NCBI RefSeq assembly: GCF_001514265.1
Contig: NZ_KQ948989.1
Coordinates: 496,001 to 560,000 of the forward strand
Direction: 5' to 3'
Length of the DNA stretch: 64,000 bases
Source of the DNA: Streptomyces resistomycificus
GTDB lineage: Bacteria > Actinomycetota > Actinomycetes > Streptomycetales > Streptomycetaceae
Shown: piece by piece, positions 1 through 8,292 of the stretch
Layout of the letters: every line of letters starts with the position of its first letter
Position numbering within the stretch: the first letter of the stretch is position 1
Notes under the pieces: model-generated
What the model was told of the DNA's origin: nothing
Databases searched by the model: none
What the model saw: only the letters and a program-made list of their open reading frames with translations
Program-made: the position numbers and the translations under genes

Positions 1-475
1 CCCCCGTGCGTGAATCGACGTGTCCGACGAGGACGGCCGAGCCGGCGGCGTCGCCCGGCGCCGGCCCGAAGCGGTACCAGCCTGCCTGGGCGGGGTCGGC
101 CGGTACGTCGGTCCGGCCGTCGTCCCGCACGCCGACGGGAACGACGCGGGCGGACAGGTCGGCTCTCGGGATGATGACGCGAACCGGTGGAGCACCGTGG
201 GCCCTGGTGGTGCTGCTCTGGTGAGTGGCTTGTGGGGAGGGCGCGAGGTTCTGCCCGGGCGGCGTTGCCGTCCGGGCAGAAGGGCGCGCGGCTGTCCCCG
301 TACCGCGGCCGGTGTCGGGCGCCGGCCCGAAACCGGCCGGCGGCCCCGGACCACCGGAGGGGAACAGGAGCAGGGCGGTGACGACGGCCGCGGCCGAGCC
401 GGCGGCGACAGCGGACCAGAGAGAGCCTGCCGCTCCCGTCCACCACCGCGCACGCTGGTGTGGACGGTCAGGCAT
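1..475 (-). CDS. Class F sortase, C-terminus beyond window edge
   Basis: Only the first 158 residues are in the window; the gene runs off the left edge. Residues 1-10 are basic and are followed by a Trp/Ala/Val-rich membrane segment (about 11-39), then a Pro/Thr/Ala-rich spacer. The sortase fold begins near residue 97 with PPVRVIIP and DVPADPAQAGWY, and the catalytic His lies in the GHVD motif (H152). The catalytic Cys and Arg would be outside the window. The ATG overlaps the stop of the upstream DUF4397 gene by 8 bases, so the two are co-transcribed and probably translationally coupled. Class F sortases are actinobacterial transpeptidases that attach proteins to the cell wall. The substrate here is unknown; the coupled DUF4397 protein has no LPXTG-like motif that I can see. 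Confidence 0.85.
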   Translation of the reverse strand, partial: MPDRPHQRARWWTGAAGSLWSAVAAGSAAAVVTALLLFPSGGPGPPAGFGPAPDTGRGTGTAARPSARTATPPGQNLAPSPQATHQSSTTRAHGAPPVRVIIPRADLSARVVPVGVRDDGRTDVPADPAQAGWYRFGPAPGDAAGSAVLVGHVDSRTG

Positions 476-1307
476 CCCGCCGTGCCCGGGACCTGATGGC
501 GAGTGCTCCGGCCAGGGCGAGCACCCCTGCGCCCGCTGCCCAGGCCATCCACGCGTCGGAGGAGTTCGCCGAGGCCATGGCACCGTCTCCGCCCGCGTCC
601 ACTCCGCGGGGCGGCGAGTGCATGCCACTGATCGTCTGGACCTTCAGCGCCAGGTTCTTGTCGTCGGCGCTGCCCCAGGCATAGACGATGTTGTTCGTGC
701 CCTCCTCGAGGTTCAGTTCAGCGGGGCCGATGGCGACGGTGTCGGTGCCGGCGAGGACCACGTCGGCGGAGACGGTGCCCGCCTCGACCTCGGTGGTGTC
801 CTCCTTCGGGTTCACCAGTTCCTTGAACACCGCCGTGCCGTTGGCGCGGACGTCCACGGCCGGGGCGGCGGCGACGTGTCGCACCGTGAGGCGCGACTTG
901 CCCGCTGCGACAGCGGAGGTGTCGTTGACGAAGGCGTCGAGCTGAGGCTTGCCGTCGGCCGAAAGGTGGGCCACGACCGTGGCGTTGGCCCCGGCGGGTA
1001 CCGCGACCGTCTTCTGGATCGCGGGGTCTGCCGTCCTGGGGTCGGCACCGGCCTTGAAGACCTTCAGGTCGTAGGAGCCGGCCGGCAGCTCCTGCGGGTC
1101 GGTGAGAGTGCCGGGCTCGAAGTCCGGCAGGAGCTCGTCGCCGTTCGCGTAGACGTCCACCGTCAGACCGGGAACCGCGTGGAAGACGGAGAGCATCACT
1201 GGGTCGTCGGCCTGTGCCGCGCCGGCCGGAACGGCAGAACCAAGGCTCAGAGCACCGACTCCGACACAGGCGGCGATCACGGCGGTCGTACGGGATTTCC
1301 TCATCAT
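468..1307 (-). CDS. DUF4397 cell-surface protein
   Basis: 279 residues. An N-terminal signal peptide (MMRKSRTT, hydrophobic core, Ala-rich cleavage region near residue 30) is followed by a DUF4397 module with repeated beta-rich units containing 'VHAVPGLTVDVYANG'-like and 'VRHVAAAPAVDVRANG'-like segments. The protein ends with a membrane helix (about 252-271) and the basic tail RSRARRDA, so it should be exported and anchored with the bulk outside. The start has a GAAGGGA ribosome site. It is the first gene of a two-gene unit with the sortase, a pairing I recall as common in Streptomyces. Function is unknown; a surface adhesin or structural role is inference. Confidence 0.85.
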   Translation of the reverse strand: MMRKSRTTAVIAACVGVGALSLGSAVPAGAAQADDPVMLSVFHAVPGLTVDVYANGDELLPDFEPGTLTDPQELPAGSYDLKVFKAGADPRTADPAIQKTVAVPAGANATVVAHLSADGKPQLDAFVNDTSAVAAGKSRLTVRHVAAAPAVDVRANGTAVFKELVNPKEDTTEVEAGTVSADVVLAGTDTVAIGPAELNLEEGTNNIVYAWGSADDKNLALKVQTISGMHSPPRGVDAGGDGAMASANSSDAWMAWAAGAGVLALAGALAIRSRARRDA

Positions 1308-1400
1308 GCGTTCCCTTCACGCACAGGCCTGCTGGCTGCGGGCCCTACCTCCTCTACCGCTGAAACGAGACGGTCGGATGCAGGCGGCACCGAGAGGGAG

Positions 1401-1466
1401 CGGCAGCCGCGGACGGCACGCGCCGAGTGGCCGGCAGCCACGGACGGCACGCGCCGAGTGGCCGGC
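1401..1466. repeat. 31-bp tandem duplication
   Basis: Two adjacent copies of a 31-bp unit (1401-1431 and 1432-1462, similarity continuing to 1466), differing at one position (g1409/a1440). It lies in the gene-free stretch 1308-1703, immediately before the fructosamine-kinase-like relic, and looks like a local duplication in decaying DNA. Confidence 0.8.
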
Positions 1467-1518
1467 CCGGCTCCACGGCGACCTGTGGAGCGGCAACGTG
1501 CTGTGGGGTGCCGAAGAC
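1456..1518 (+). pseudogene. Fructosamine-kinase / APH-fold gene relic
   Basis: In one + frame the DNA encodes EWPARLHGDLWSGNVLWGAE. The string HGDLWSGNVLW (from 1474) matches the catalytic loop of fructosamine-3-kinase family proteins, whose usual form is HGDLWSGN followed by an Asp/Pro-rich strand. Nothing before or after it fits the fold: the frame upstream is low-complexity Arg/Ala/Pro and the downstream DPAAHGGH-type metal site is absent. I read this as a decayed fragment of a roughly 280-residue gene. A chance match cannot be excluded, but 11 consecutive consensus residues make it unlikely. Confidence 0.5.
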
Positions 1519-1554
1519 CGACGGGACCGCGGCGGAGTGCACCGGAGGCACGAA

Positions 1555-1586
1555 CGGCCCGGCACGCTGATCCGCGTGCCGGGCCG
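1555..1586. terminator. Perfect 13-bp hairpin
   Basis: The 13-base arm 1555-1567 (cggcccggcacgc) pairs perfectly with 1574-1586 around a 6-base loop. It lies downstream of the TerD-domain gene read on the - strand, with no genes between. It could stop transcription from either side. There is no T-tract, as is usual for streptomycete terminators. Confidence 0.6.
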
Positions 1587-1703
1587 CCGTACGAACAACG
1601 CCCTGCGGCGTGACGTCGAGGGCGAGGAAAGCGAAGGGACTAGATTCAAGGAGTGGGTGAGAAGGAAGCCCCTTCATGGCCTCGCCGTGATCAAAGGTAG
1701 CAG

Positions 1704-3875
1704 TCAGTCCGGGATCAGGTCGCACAGATTTTCGAGCGTGACGATCCGGGAGTCCGGATGCAGCCCCTCGGGGCGCTCCAGGCCGACGTAGGTCACGGGG
1801 TGGTCGGGCACGGACACCCCGTCCCACACCGTCGTGCCGCCGGCACCCTCGGCCATCAGCTCCGTCAGGTACCGCACCGTCAGCTGCTCACGCTCGACGA
1901 TCCCGCGCAGCAGGGTGGCGACCGAGACCCGGTTGCCCTCGACCTGGTTCGACGTCGGGGTGCCCTTCAGGTACAGGTGCAGCCACTTGGCACGCCACCG
2001 GCCGTCCTCGCCCCGTACGAACGCCAGCGGCAGCGCCACCCGGCCCGGACCCCGGAGATCCGACTTCATCCGCACCGTACGCGCCTCGAAAGGCCGGCCC
2101 TGCTGATCGCCGTCACGCAGCATGAAGCCGAAGAACGACTCCTCGACCTCCTCGAACCCCTCACCCGCGAACAGGTTGACCTGCGGCACGACGAACGTGC
2201 CCCGCACCGCACCGAGCCGCAGGTTGATGAACTCCGAGGCCCCCTCGGGCGCGTCGACGATGTCGCCGGAGTGCTCACCGTCCACCGCGGACAGGTTCGT
2301 GTACGACAGCCAGGACACCGTCTCGTAGTCGGCGCCCAGCATCAGCGCCGACAGGTCGTAGTCGGTCGAGCGCTCGCGCTGCTTCCAGTACACGAAGAAC
2401 CGCAGCAGCTCACCGTCGACCGGGGACACCGAACCGCGCGGCAGTACGCCGAGGCCCGCCGCGGTCGCCTTCCCGCTGAGCGGAAGCGCCACGTCGAGCA
2501 CGTCGGGGTCGACCAGCAGCCGTCCCGGAGCGGGGAGCCGGCGGCGGATCTCCGCGTCCAGCAGGGCAACCAGCCGCCGCCGGTGCGCCTTGGGCAGGGG
2601 CGGACGCCGCTCGTCGGTGACCCAGGCACGGCCGAGCCGGTTGATGAAGACCCGTCGGTCGCCCGACTCGTCGGCGCGGTTGTCCAGGTGCTCGCGCACC
2701 GACAGCACGACCCGCCCGGCGACCGCGGGGGCAGCCTCCTCGACGGCGGCCACGACGGCCTCCCGCTCGGCCTCCGTGACGGCCGAGCGCAGCAGCCGGT
2801 CCAGCGCCCGGAAGAGCTTGCCGGGAGCGGACCGCAGCAGCCCGGCCGCCGCGAGCACGTCGCCCGCGCAGAGCAGTTCCTCGACCCGGCTGTCGAAGGA
2901 CCGCGCCTGCCGCTCACCACGGGCGACGGCGAACACCTCGGCCGCCCGCGGCCAGCGCGGGTACTCGTGGGGGTGCAGCCGCTCACCGAGGCGCTTGAAC
3001 TGCTCGCGGTGCGCGTGCACGTCGGCGAGCTTCGCCGGCGCCGCGGCCACGACGGCGTCCAGCCCGGCGAGCAGGGCACGACGCGTCGGCCGGGGCAGCG
3101 CACGGAAGCGCGTCGGCTCCTGGAGGGTCACATCGCCGCCCGACAGCGCGCACGCCAGACGCAGCACGTCGGTCACGGTGTCCAGCAGCAGCTCCGCACC
3201 CACCCGCAACCGGGCCTCGTTGACGACGGCACGGTTCTCGCGGACGGCGATCGTCTCCGGCTGAGGGCCGCTCGCGCAGTGCTCGGCGAGCGCCTTCAGA
3301 TCGCGCAGGCCCTCCTCACCGAGCGGCGTCGCGCTGCCCGCCAGGGCCAGGTACAGGCCGGTGACCTCGTCGTCGAGGGCACCGCCGAGGTGGAGCACCG
3401 TCATCCGGTCGCCCGCCGCGGCCAGCAGCTCGTCGTGGGAGGTGAGCATCTCGGCGTAGGTGTGCTGGTAGCGGCCGTACGAGGGCAGGGTGAGCAGGTC
3501 GACGACACCCTTGCGGAGCTGTTCGAGCACGCCGGCGCGCGACCCGCTGTCGTCGAGGGCCTCGGCGACGCAGCGCATCCAGAAGTCGAAGGTGTCCGGC
3601 ACGTTGGCCGGGAAGTCCACGAAGTAGACGTTGTGCTCGACGTGGTCGCCGACCAGCTCGCGGACCGTGCGCAGCGTGCGTACGGCGGTGTCGACGACCG
3701 CGGCCTCGGACAGCTCCGACAGGTGCTCCAGCAGCTGCGCCGACAACTTGAAGCCGGCCGACATCAGCGCGGCGTCGAACTGCCGCGCCGCGACGTCGCC
3801 CGCCCCGGCGGGACCCGTGGGGGCGGGGATGCGGTGAGTGTGCCGTACGACCAGCGATTCCAAGCTGAGGACCAT
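1704..3875 (-). CDS. Long TerD-domain (tellurite-resistance-type) protein
   Basis: About 723 residues from the ATG at 3875; a GTG at 3911 would add 12 residues, and neither has a strong ribosome site. The first 480 or so residues are helical and Leu/Ala/Arg-rich without recognised motifs (for example AARQFDAALMSAGF, EHNVYFVDFPANVPDT). The last third carries a TerD-type calcium-binding beta-sandwich: DYDLSALML, WLSYTNLSAVDGEHSGD, GASEFINLRL and FFGFMLRD. TerD domains usually occur in short proteins of about 190 residues, so this is a large fusion, reminiscent of the long TerD proteins of Streptomyces and Myxococcus. Role: probably a stress-linked cytoplasmic complex; substrate unknown. It is monocistronic. 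Confidence 0.8.
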   Translation of the reverse strand: MVLSLESLVVRHTHRIPAPTGPAGAGDVAARQFDAALMSAGFKLSAQLLEHLSELSEAAVVDTAVRTLRTVRELVGDHVEHNVYFVDFPANVPDTFDFWMRCVAEALDDSGSRAGVLEQLRKGVVDLLTLPSYGRYQHTYAEMLTSHDELLAAAGDRMTVLHLGGALDDEVTGLYLALAGSATPLGEEGLRDLKALAEHCASGPQPETIAVRENRAVVNEARLRVGAELLLDTVTDVLRLACALSGGDVTLQEPTRFRALPRPTRRALLAGLDAVVAAAPAKLADVHAHREQFKRLGERLHPHEYPRWPRAAEVFAVARGERQARSFDSRVEELLCAGDVLAAAGLLRSAPGKLFRALDRLLRSAVTEAEREAVVAAVEEAAPAVAGRVVLSVREHLDNRADESGDRRVFINRLGRAWVTDERRPPLPKAHRRRLVALLDAEIRRRLPAPGRLLVDPDVLDVALPLSGKATAAGLGVLPRGSVSPVDGELLRFFVYWKQRERSTDYDLSALMLGADYETVSWLSYTNLSAVDGEHSGDIVDAPEGASEFINLRLGAVRGTFVVPQVNLFAGEGFEEVEESFFGFMLRDGDQQGRPFEARTVRMKSDLRGPGRVALPLAFVRGEDGRWRAKWLHLYLKGTPTSNQVEGNRVSVATLLRGIVEREQLTVRYLTELMAEGAGGTTVWDGVSVPDHPVTYVGLERPEGLHPDSRIVTLENLCDLIPD

Positions 3876-3968
3876 GCCGGGATGGTCGCAGAACGGCACA
3901 CACCACCGCACCGGAGTTTTCGACCGGTGTTCGAGCTGGAACCTCCGCGACCCGTGTGCGGAGCGGCG

Positions 3969-4358
3969 TCAGGAACGCGCGTCGCGCTCGGCGTTCTTCT
4001 CCTTGAGGCGCACCGCTTCCTTGCGCACCTCGGCCTGGGTGGCGCGCTCCTTCTCCAGCCACTCGGGCCGGTCCTGCTTGATCGCCTCGATCTGCTCGGT
4101 GGTGAGCGCCTCCGTGACCCCGCCGCGTGCCAGTCCGGCGATGGACACACCGAGCTTCGCCGCGACGACGGGACGCGGGTGCGGGCCGTTGCTCCGCAGC
4201 TCCTGCAGCCACGCGGGCGGGTTCGCCTGGAACTCGTTCAGCTCGGAGCGTGTGACGACCCCGTCCTGGAAGTCCTGAGGGGTGGCCGGGAGGTACACAC
4301 CCAGCTTCTTCGCCGCGGTCGCGGGCTTCATCGTCTGGGTGCTCTGGTGCGACTTCAT
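3969..4358 (-). CDS. DUF5997 family protein
   Basis: 129 residues from the ATG at 4358 (MKSHQSTQTMKPATAAKK). The sequence matches the actinobacterial DUF5997 family over its whole length: KKLGVYLPATPQDFQDG, GPHPRPVVAAKLGVSIAGL and EQIEAIKQDRPEWLEKER. The segment RPVVAAKLGVSIAGLARGG reads like a helix-turn-helix, and the C-terminus is a charged helix. It is transcribed divergently from a LysR-effector-domain protein that has no DNA-binding domain of its own, with only 58 bp between the starts. The idea that the two form a split regulator is inference. Confidence 0.85.
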   Translation of the reverse strand: MKSHQSTQTMKPATAAKKLGVYLPATPQDFQDGVVTRSELNEFQANPPAWLQELRSNGPHPRPVVAAKLGVSIAGLARGGVTEALTTEQIEAIKQDRPEWLEKERATQAEVRKEAVRLKEKNAERDARS

Positions 4359-4416
4359 GGTGTCAAGACTATCGACCGCGCACGGGGCCTCCGACCACGG
4401 CGGGTAGCCTGGCCAG

Positions 4417-5190
4417 GTGACAGGCTCTGCGGCATCCCCTTCGTTCCGGCTCGCGTACGTCCCGGGAGTGACCCCCGGCAAGTGGGTGCGGACCTGGCAG
4501 GAACGCCTGCCGGACGTCCCCCTGGAGCTCGTCGCCGTGTCGGCCGCCGAGGTGTCCGACGTGCTGCGCGCGGGCGAGGCCGACGCGGCGCTCGTACGGC
4601 TCCCGGTCGACCGTACGGTCTTCAGCGCGATCCCTCTCTACACCGAGACCACCGTCGTCGTGGTCCCCAAGGACCATGTCGTCACCGCCGCCGACGAGGT
4701 GTCCGCCGAGGACCTCGCCGACGAGGTCGTACTGCACCCGCTCGACGACGTCCTCGACTGGGAGCGGCCGCCCGGCGAGCCCGCCTTCGAACGCCCCGCC
4801 ACCACCGCGGACGCGATCGAACTCGTGGCGGCGAACATCGGCCTGCTGGCCGTCCCCCAGTCGCTGGCCCGCCTGCACCACCGCAAGGACCTCACCTACC
4901 GGCCGCTCGTGGACGCGCCGCAGTCGGACGTCGCCCTGGCCTGGCCCGAGGACGCGACGACCGACCTGGTCGAGGACTTCATCGGGATCGTCCGGGGCCG
5001 GACGGTCAACAGCACCCGGGGCCGGGCCAGGCCGGAGGCCGAGGCCCGCCCCGAACGCAAGCGCACCGACAAGAGCGGAGCCCGCAAGCCGGCGCCGGGC
5101 CGGGCGGCCGGCAAGGGTTCCCGCGGCGGGGCCGGTGGCGCCGCCGGCACCAAGGGCGCCCGGCGCGGCAAGCCCCGCCGCCGGTCCTAG
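4417..5190 (+). CDS. LysR-type effector-binding domain protein without HTH
   Basis: 257 residues. Residues 10-200 resemble a LysR substrate-binding domain (FRLAYVPGVTPGKWVRTW, EVSDVLRAGEADAALVRL, IGLLAVPQSLARL), which in regulators folds like a periplasmic binding protein. The usual N-terminal winged helix is missing: the protein starts directly with the effector domain. Instead it ends with about 55 residues rich in Lys, Arg, Gly and Ala (for example ERKRTDKSGARKPAPGR). That tail could bind nucleic acid. The GTG start has only a short AGG before it. The gene is divergent from the DUF5997 gene. Confidence 0.85.
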   Translation: MTGSAASPSFRLAYVPGVTPGKWVRTWQERLPDVPLELVAVSAAEVSDVLRAGEADAALVRLPVDRTVFSAIPLYTETTVVVVPKDHVVTAADEVSAEDLADEVVLHPLDDVLDWERPPGEPAFERPATTADAIELVAANIGLLAVPQSLARLHHRKDLTYRPLVDAPQSDVALAWPEDATTDLVEDFIGIVRGRTVNSTRGRARPEAEARPERKRTDKSGARKPAPGRAAGKGSRGGAGGAAGTKGARRGKPRRRS

Positions 5191-5214
5191 CGCGGTCCTG
5201 GCTCGGCCCCGGCG

Positions 5215-5241
5215 CGGTCCTGGCGCGCCTCGCGAGGACCG
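5215..5241. terminator. Hairpin between convergent genes
   Basis: Arms cggtcct (5215-5221) and aggaccg (5235-5241) pair perfectly around 13 bases that include the palindrome ggcgcgcc. It sits in the 51-bp gap between the LysR-domain gene and the GH127 gene, which converge. The preceding bases hold two more copies of gcggtcct, so the hairpin arose within a small direct-repeat patch. Confidence 0.55.
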
Positions 5242-8046
5242 TCAGGCCGCGTAGGTCGCGCTGCCCGCCGTGCTCACCACCTTGGCGCCGTCGGCCCGGG
5301 TGAGCAGCCCGGCCGACACCCAGGTGTCCACCACGGCCCGTACCCGCGAGACCAGCGTCCCCTTGCTGCGGAACGGGGCCGCCGACCAGATCTCGTCCAG
5401 CAGCGTGGTCCCGTCGGGCTTCGCCGGGTTGACCACGCCGGAGTCGAGGGTGCCGAAGCACACCCGCGGTTCGGACCGTCGGAAGTAGGCGTGTGTCGGA
5501 TCCTCCGTCCCCTCCGAGAACGGGGCGAACTCCGTGCCGTCCAGGGTGTGGTGGAGGGGCTTGCCGGGCACGGGCGTCAGGGTGGGCAGCAGGTCGCCGG
5601 AGAGTCCGGCGTTGCGGTACAGGCCCAGCGGCAGGTAGTCCGTGGCCGCGTTACGGCCGACCAGGTTGACCGGACCGTAGAAGAGGGTCTGGAGCGACGG
5701 GTCGTCGAGGGCCTTCTCCACGCGCAGCCGGAAGGGGATGGAGACGCGCACGGTGTCGCCCGCGCGCCAGGTCCGGGACACGGGGAAGTAGCTGCCGGGA
5801 GTCGGAGTGCCCGGTACGGCCCGCCCGTTGACCGTGACCCGGAACCCGGCGCCGGCCCAGGAGGGCACCCGCAGCCGCAGTTCGAAGGCGGCTCTCCTGC
5901 CCCCGATGGTCAGCGTGGTCCCCTGCTCCCTCGGGTAGCCGGTCTTCTGGGTGACGGTGACGCCCTTCTCCGCCCAGGTGAGGGTGGACGGGCTGTAGAG
6001 GTTGACGTAGAGGGCGCTGCCGTCGGCCTTCTTGAAGTACACCGAGTCCTGGTACTTGGTGGCGCTCTCCATGCCGGTGCCCTCGCAGCAGGTGGTGCCC
6101 TGCTTCGGCGTGTAGTCCCGGACATGACCGGGTGTCAGGCCGATGAAGTAGGTGACGAGTGGCTTCTCCGCGTCGGCCTTGTCCTGCTTGGAGCCGAGCA
6201 CCTGGTTGTAGAGGGCCCGCTCGTAGTAGTCCATGTACTTGGGCGACTGCTCGTGGAAGAACAGCATCCTGCTGAGCTTGAGCAGGTTGTACGCGCAACA
6301 CGTCTCGGCGGTCGTCGTGTTGATCGACCCCGCGATCACCCCGGAGGCCTTCCAGAACTCCGTGGCGCTGGTGCCGCCGATGCCGTACATGCGGCCCGGT
6401 ACGACCATGCCCCAGAAGTTCTTCGCGGCGGTGAGGTAGCGCTCCTCGCCCGTCGCGTCGTACAGCCGGACCAGCCCGGTGAAGATCGGGATGTGCTGGT
6501 TGGCGTGCAGGCCGTCGAGGATGTCGGTGTTCGCCGCACAGGCGTCGATGAGCTTGTCGAGGTCGAACAGCTTGGCCAGGGCGAGGTGTTCGGCCCTGCC
6601 GGTGAGCGAGTGCAGGTCGACGATCGCTTCGACGATGCCGCCGAACTCGCCGCTGGAGAAGATGCCCCACATCCGCTGGAGGGTGGCGTCAGGCAGCTTG
6701 GACAGCCGGGAGTACATCCAGTCGCACATGCCGGACGCGAGGTCGAGCGCCCGGTCGTCGTCGGTCGCCGTGTACGCGTCCAGCAGGCCCCTGAGGATCT
6801 TGTGAGCGGTGTAGTAGGGCGCCCACACCTTGGTGTAGTCGGGGCTGGTCCTCGTCTCCAGGTCGATGAACTGCGTCTCGGGGTACGCCGCCAGGAACCC
6901 GGGATGGCTGGGCGCGCCCCAGGTGCGGCGCAGGGTGGCGGTCAGGCCACGCCCGGAGGCGTCCGCGAACGTCGACCCGGTGGTCTCGTCGAAGGCGTAC
7001 GACACGAGGTCGCCCCGGCCGGCGGAGGCGTCGGCGGCCCGGCTGTCCTGCAGTCCGGCGATCTCGGCGGCGCTCAGGGCGCGTGACCAGACGTTGAACT
7101 CGTCGAAGGCGCCCGGGAAGACGGGGTCGGAGGAGTAGTGGGAGCGGCCGAGCCAGTGGTGGGCGAGTGTGCCGAGGGTCGCGGGCGTGAGCGACATCGA
7201 CGTGTTCTGTGCCACCGCGGTCCCGTTGACGTACAGGGTGCCGGTGCCGCCCGCGATGGTCACAGCCAGATGGCTCCAGCGGTCCATCGGCAGTGCGGCG
7301 GTGCCGTTGAGGCCCTGCTCGCCGCCCGCTCCGCTCGTCGTGATGGCGAAGCGGGGCACACCGCTCGCGTTCCTCGTGGCCAGGTACAGATAGCGCGTGG
7401 TGTCGTTGCCGAAGTCGAGGATCCGTGTCCAGTCGGCGTCGTGCGTGGGCTTCACCCAGGAGGACAGGGTGATCGCCGAGGCGTCGCCGAGGACGCCGCC
7501 GGGGAGATCGACGTACTGGTATGAGCCGCGCACGTTCTCCGCCGAAGTCCCTAACCGGCCGGGGGAGTTCAGTACGACGGGGTCGTGGCGCAGTGCCTCT
7601 CGAACCTCGGTCAGTGCCTCGACCATGGTGAGGGTCTTGTCGACGAAGACCTGCTCGCCGGTACCTGCGTACGCCTGGGACAGCATGGTCAGGAAGTGGC
7701 CGGTGTAGTGGCCGCGCAGGTTGCCGTTGGCCTCGCCGTCCAGGCCCTCCCAGCCGCCGGGGGCGACGGCGCCGCCCGTGAACAGACCGGCGTTGGCGCG
7801 GAAGACCTGGAGCAGCCGGTTCACGTCGTACCCGCGCGCGTGGTCGAGCATCAACTGCCGTTTGTCGGCGAAGACGCCCTTCCCCAGCTTCACGTCCTCG
7901 AGCGCGAACGGCCGTACGGTCCACACGGACGGTTCCTCCGAGACTGCGGCGGCGGCCGGGGTGGCTGCCGCGTACGAAATCGCCGGGGTCGCCGCGGTGA
8001 TCGCCGCGGCCTGGAGAAGGTGCCGTCGGGAGAGGGGCGGTGCCAT
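5242..8046 (-). CDS. Secreted GH127 beta-L-arabinofuranosidase with LamG insert
   Basis: 934 residues with a Tat-type signal (SRRHLLQAAA, Ala-rich to about residue 34). The GH127 (DUF1680) fold starts near residue 40 (LEDVKLGKGVFADK, HYTGHFLTM). It is interrupted at about 165-370 by a LamG/concanavalin-type beta-sandwich (SYQYVDLPGGV, WSHLAVTIAGGTGTLYVNG) and then resumes. The zinc-thiolate active site is recognisable: AETCCAYN near residue 582 and TTCCEGTGMES near residue 652, matching the paired Cys motifs of BlHypBA1-type enzymes. It probably releases terminal L-arabinofuranose from plant polymers outside the cell. The ribosome site is GGAGGAG, 9 bases before the ATG. It fits the pectin- and xylan-directed enzymes at 24-27 kb. 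Confidence 0.9.
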   Translation of the reverse strand: MAPPLSRRHLLQAAAITAATPAISYAAATPAAAAVSEEPSVWTVRPFALEDVKLGKGVFADKRQLMLDHARGYDVNRLLQVFRANAGLFTGGAVAPGGWEGLDGEANGNLRGHYTGHFLTMLSQAYAGTGEQVFVDKTLTMVEALTEVREALRHDPVVLNSPGRLGTSAENVRGSYQYVDLPGGVLGDASAITLSSWVKPTHDADWTRILDFGNDTTRYLYLATRNASGVPRFAITTSGAGGEQGLNGTAALPMDRWSHLAVTIAGGTGTLYVNGTAVAQNTSMSLTPATLGTLAHHWLGRSHYSSDPVFPGAFDEFNVWSRALSAAEIAGLQDSRAADASAGRGDLVSYAFDETTGSTFADASGRGLTATLRRTWGAPSHPGFLAAYPETQFIDLETRTSPDYTKVWAPYYTAHKILRGLLDAYTATDDDRALDLASGMCDWMYSRLSKLPDATLQRMWGIFSSGEFGGIVEAIVDLHSLTGRAEHLALAKLFDLDKLIDACAANTDILDGLHANQHIPIFTGLVRLYDATGEERYLTAAKNFWGMVVPGRMYGIGGTSATEFWKASGVIAGSINTTTAETCCAYNLLKLSRMLFFHEQSPKYMDYYERALYNQVLGSKQDKADAEKPLVTYFIGLTPGHVRDYTPKQGTTCCEGTGMESATKYQDSVYFKKADGSALYVNLYSPSTLTWAEKGVTVTQKTGYPREQGTTLTIGGRRAAFELRLRVPSWAGAGFRVTVNGRAVPGTPTPGSYFPVSRTWRAGDTVRVSIPFRLRVEKALDDPSLQTLFYGPVNLVGRNAATDYLPLGLYRNAGLSGDLLPTLTPVPGKPLHHTLDGTEFAPFSEGTEDPTHAYFRRSEPRVCFGTLDSGVVNPAKPDGTTLLDEIWSAAPFRSKGTLVSRVRAVVDTWVSAGLLTRADGAKVVSTAGSATYAA

Positions 8047-8231
8047 GGGGGTGCTCCTCCGTGTTCGAAATGCCGAATGTCGTACGAATAGTCGACCAGA
8101 CGATAGGGAGGGGGGAGTTGAGCGTCAACGGTTCAGGAGGGGCCGAGTTCCACAGTCGGCCCCGCGAAGCGTGGGTAGCCGGCGGGCCCGTCCTGAGTGG
8201 CGGGCACGGATGCCTGCGTGCACGCGCGGGA

Positions 8232-8266
8232 CTAGAATCATGCGAATCGACATCATTTCGGATGAT
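8232..8266. promoter_or_regulatory. Promoter and dyad upstream of the flavin oxidase
   Basis: In the 246-bp gap between the divergent GH127 and oxidase genes, TAGAAT (8232-8237) is a reasonable -10 for the + strand. The dyad atcat-ttcgg-atgat (8252-8266) follows and would lie in the early transcribed region. This is a sequence-only call. Confidence 0.35.
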
Positions 8267-8292
8267 TGACCCGATATTGAACGGGGGACCAC

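Noticed and set aside
1758..5303. Very long + strand open frame of about 1180 codons
   Set aside because: It lies antisense to the TerD gene and across two other genes, is Arg/Gln/Val-rich without motifs, and is the expected complement frame of G+C-rich coding DNA.
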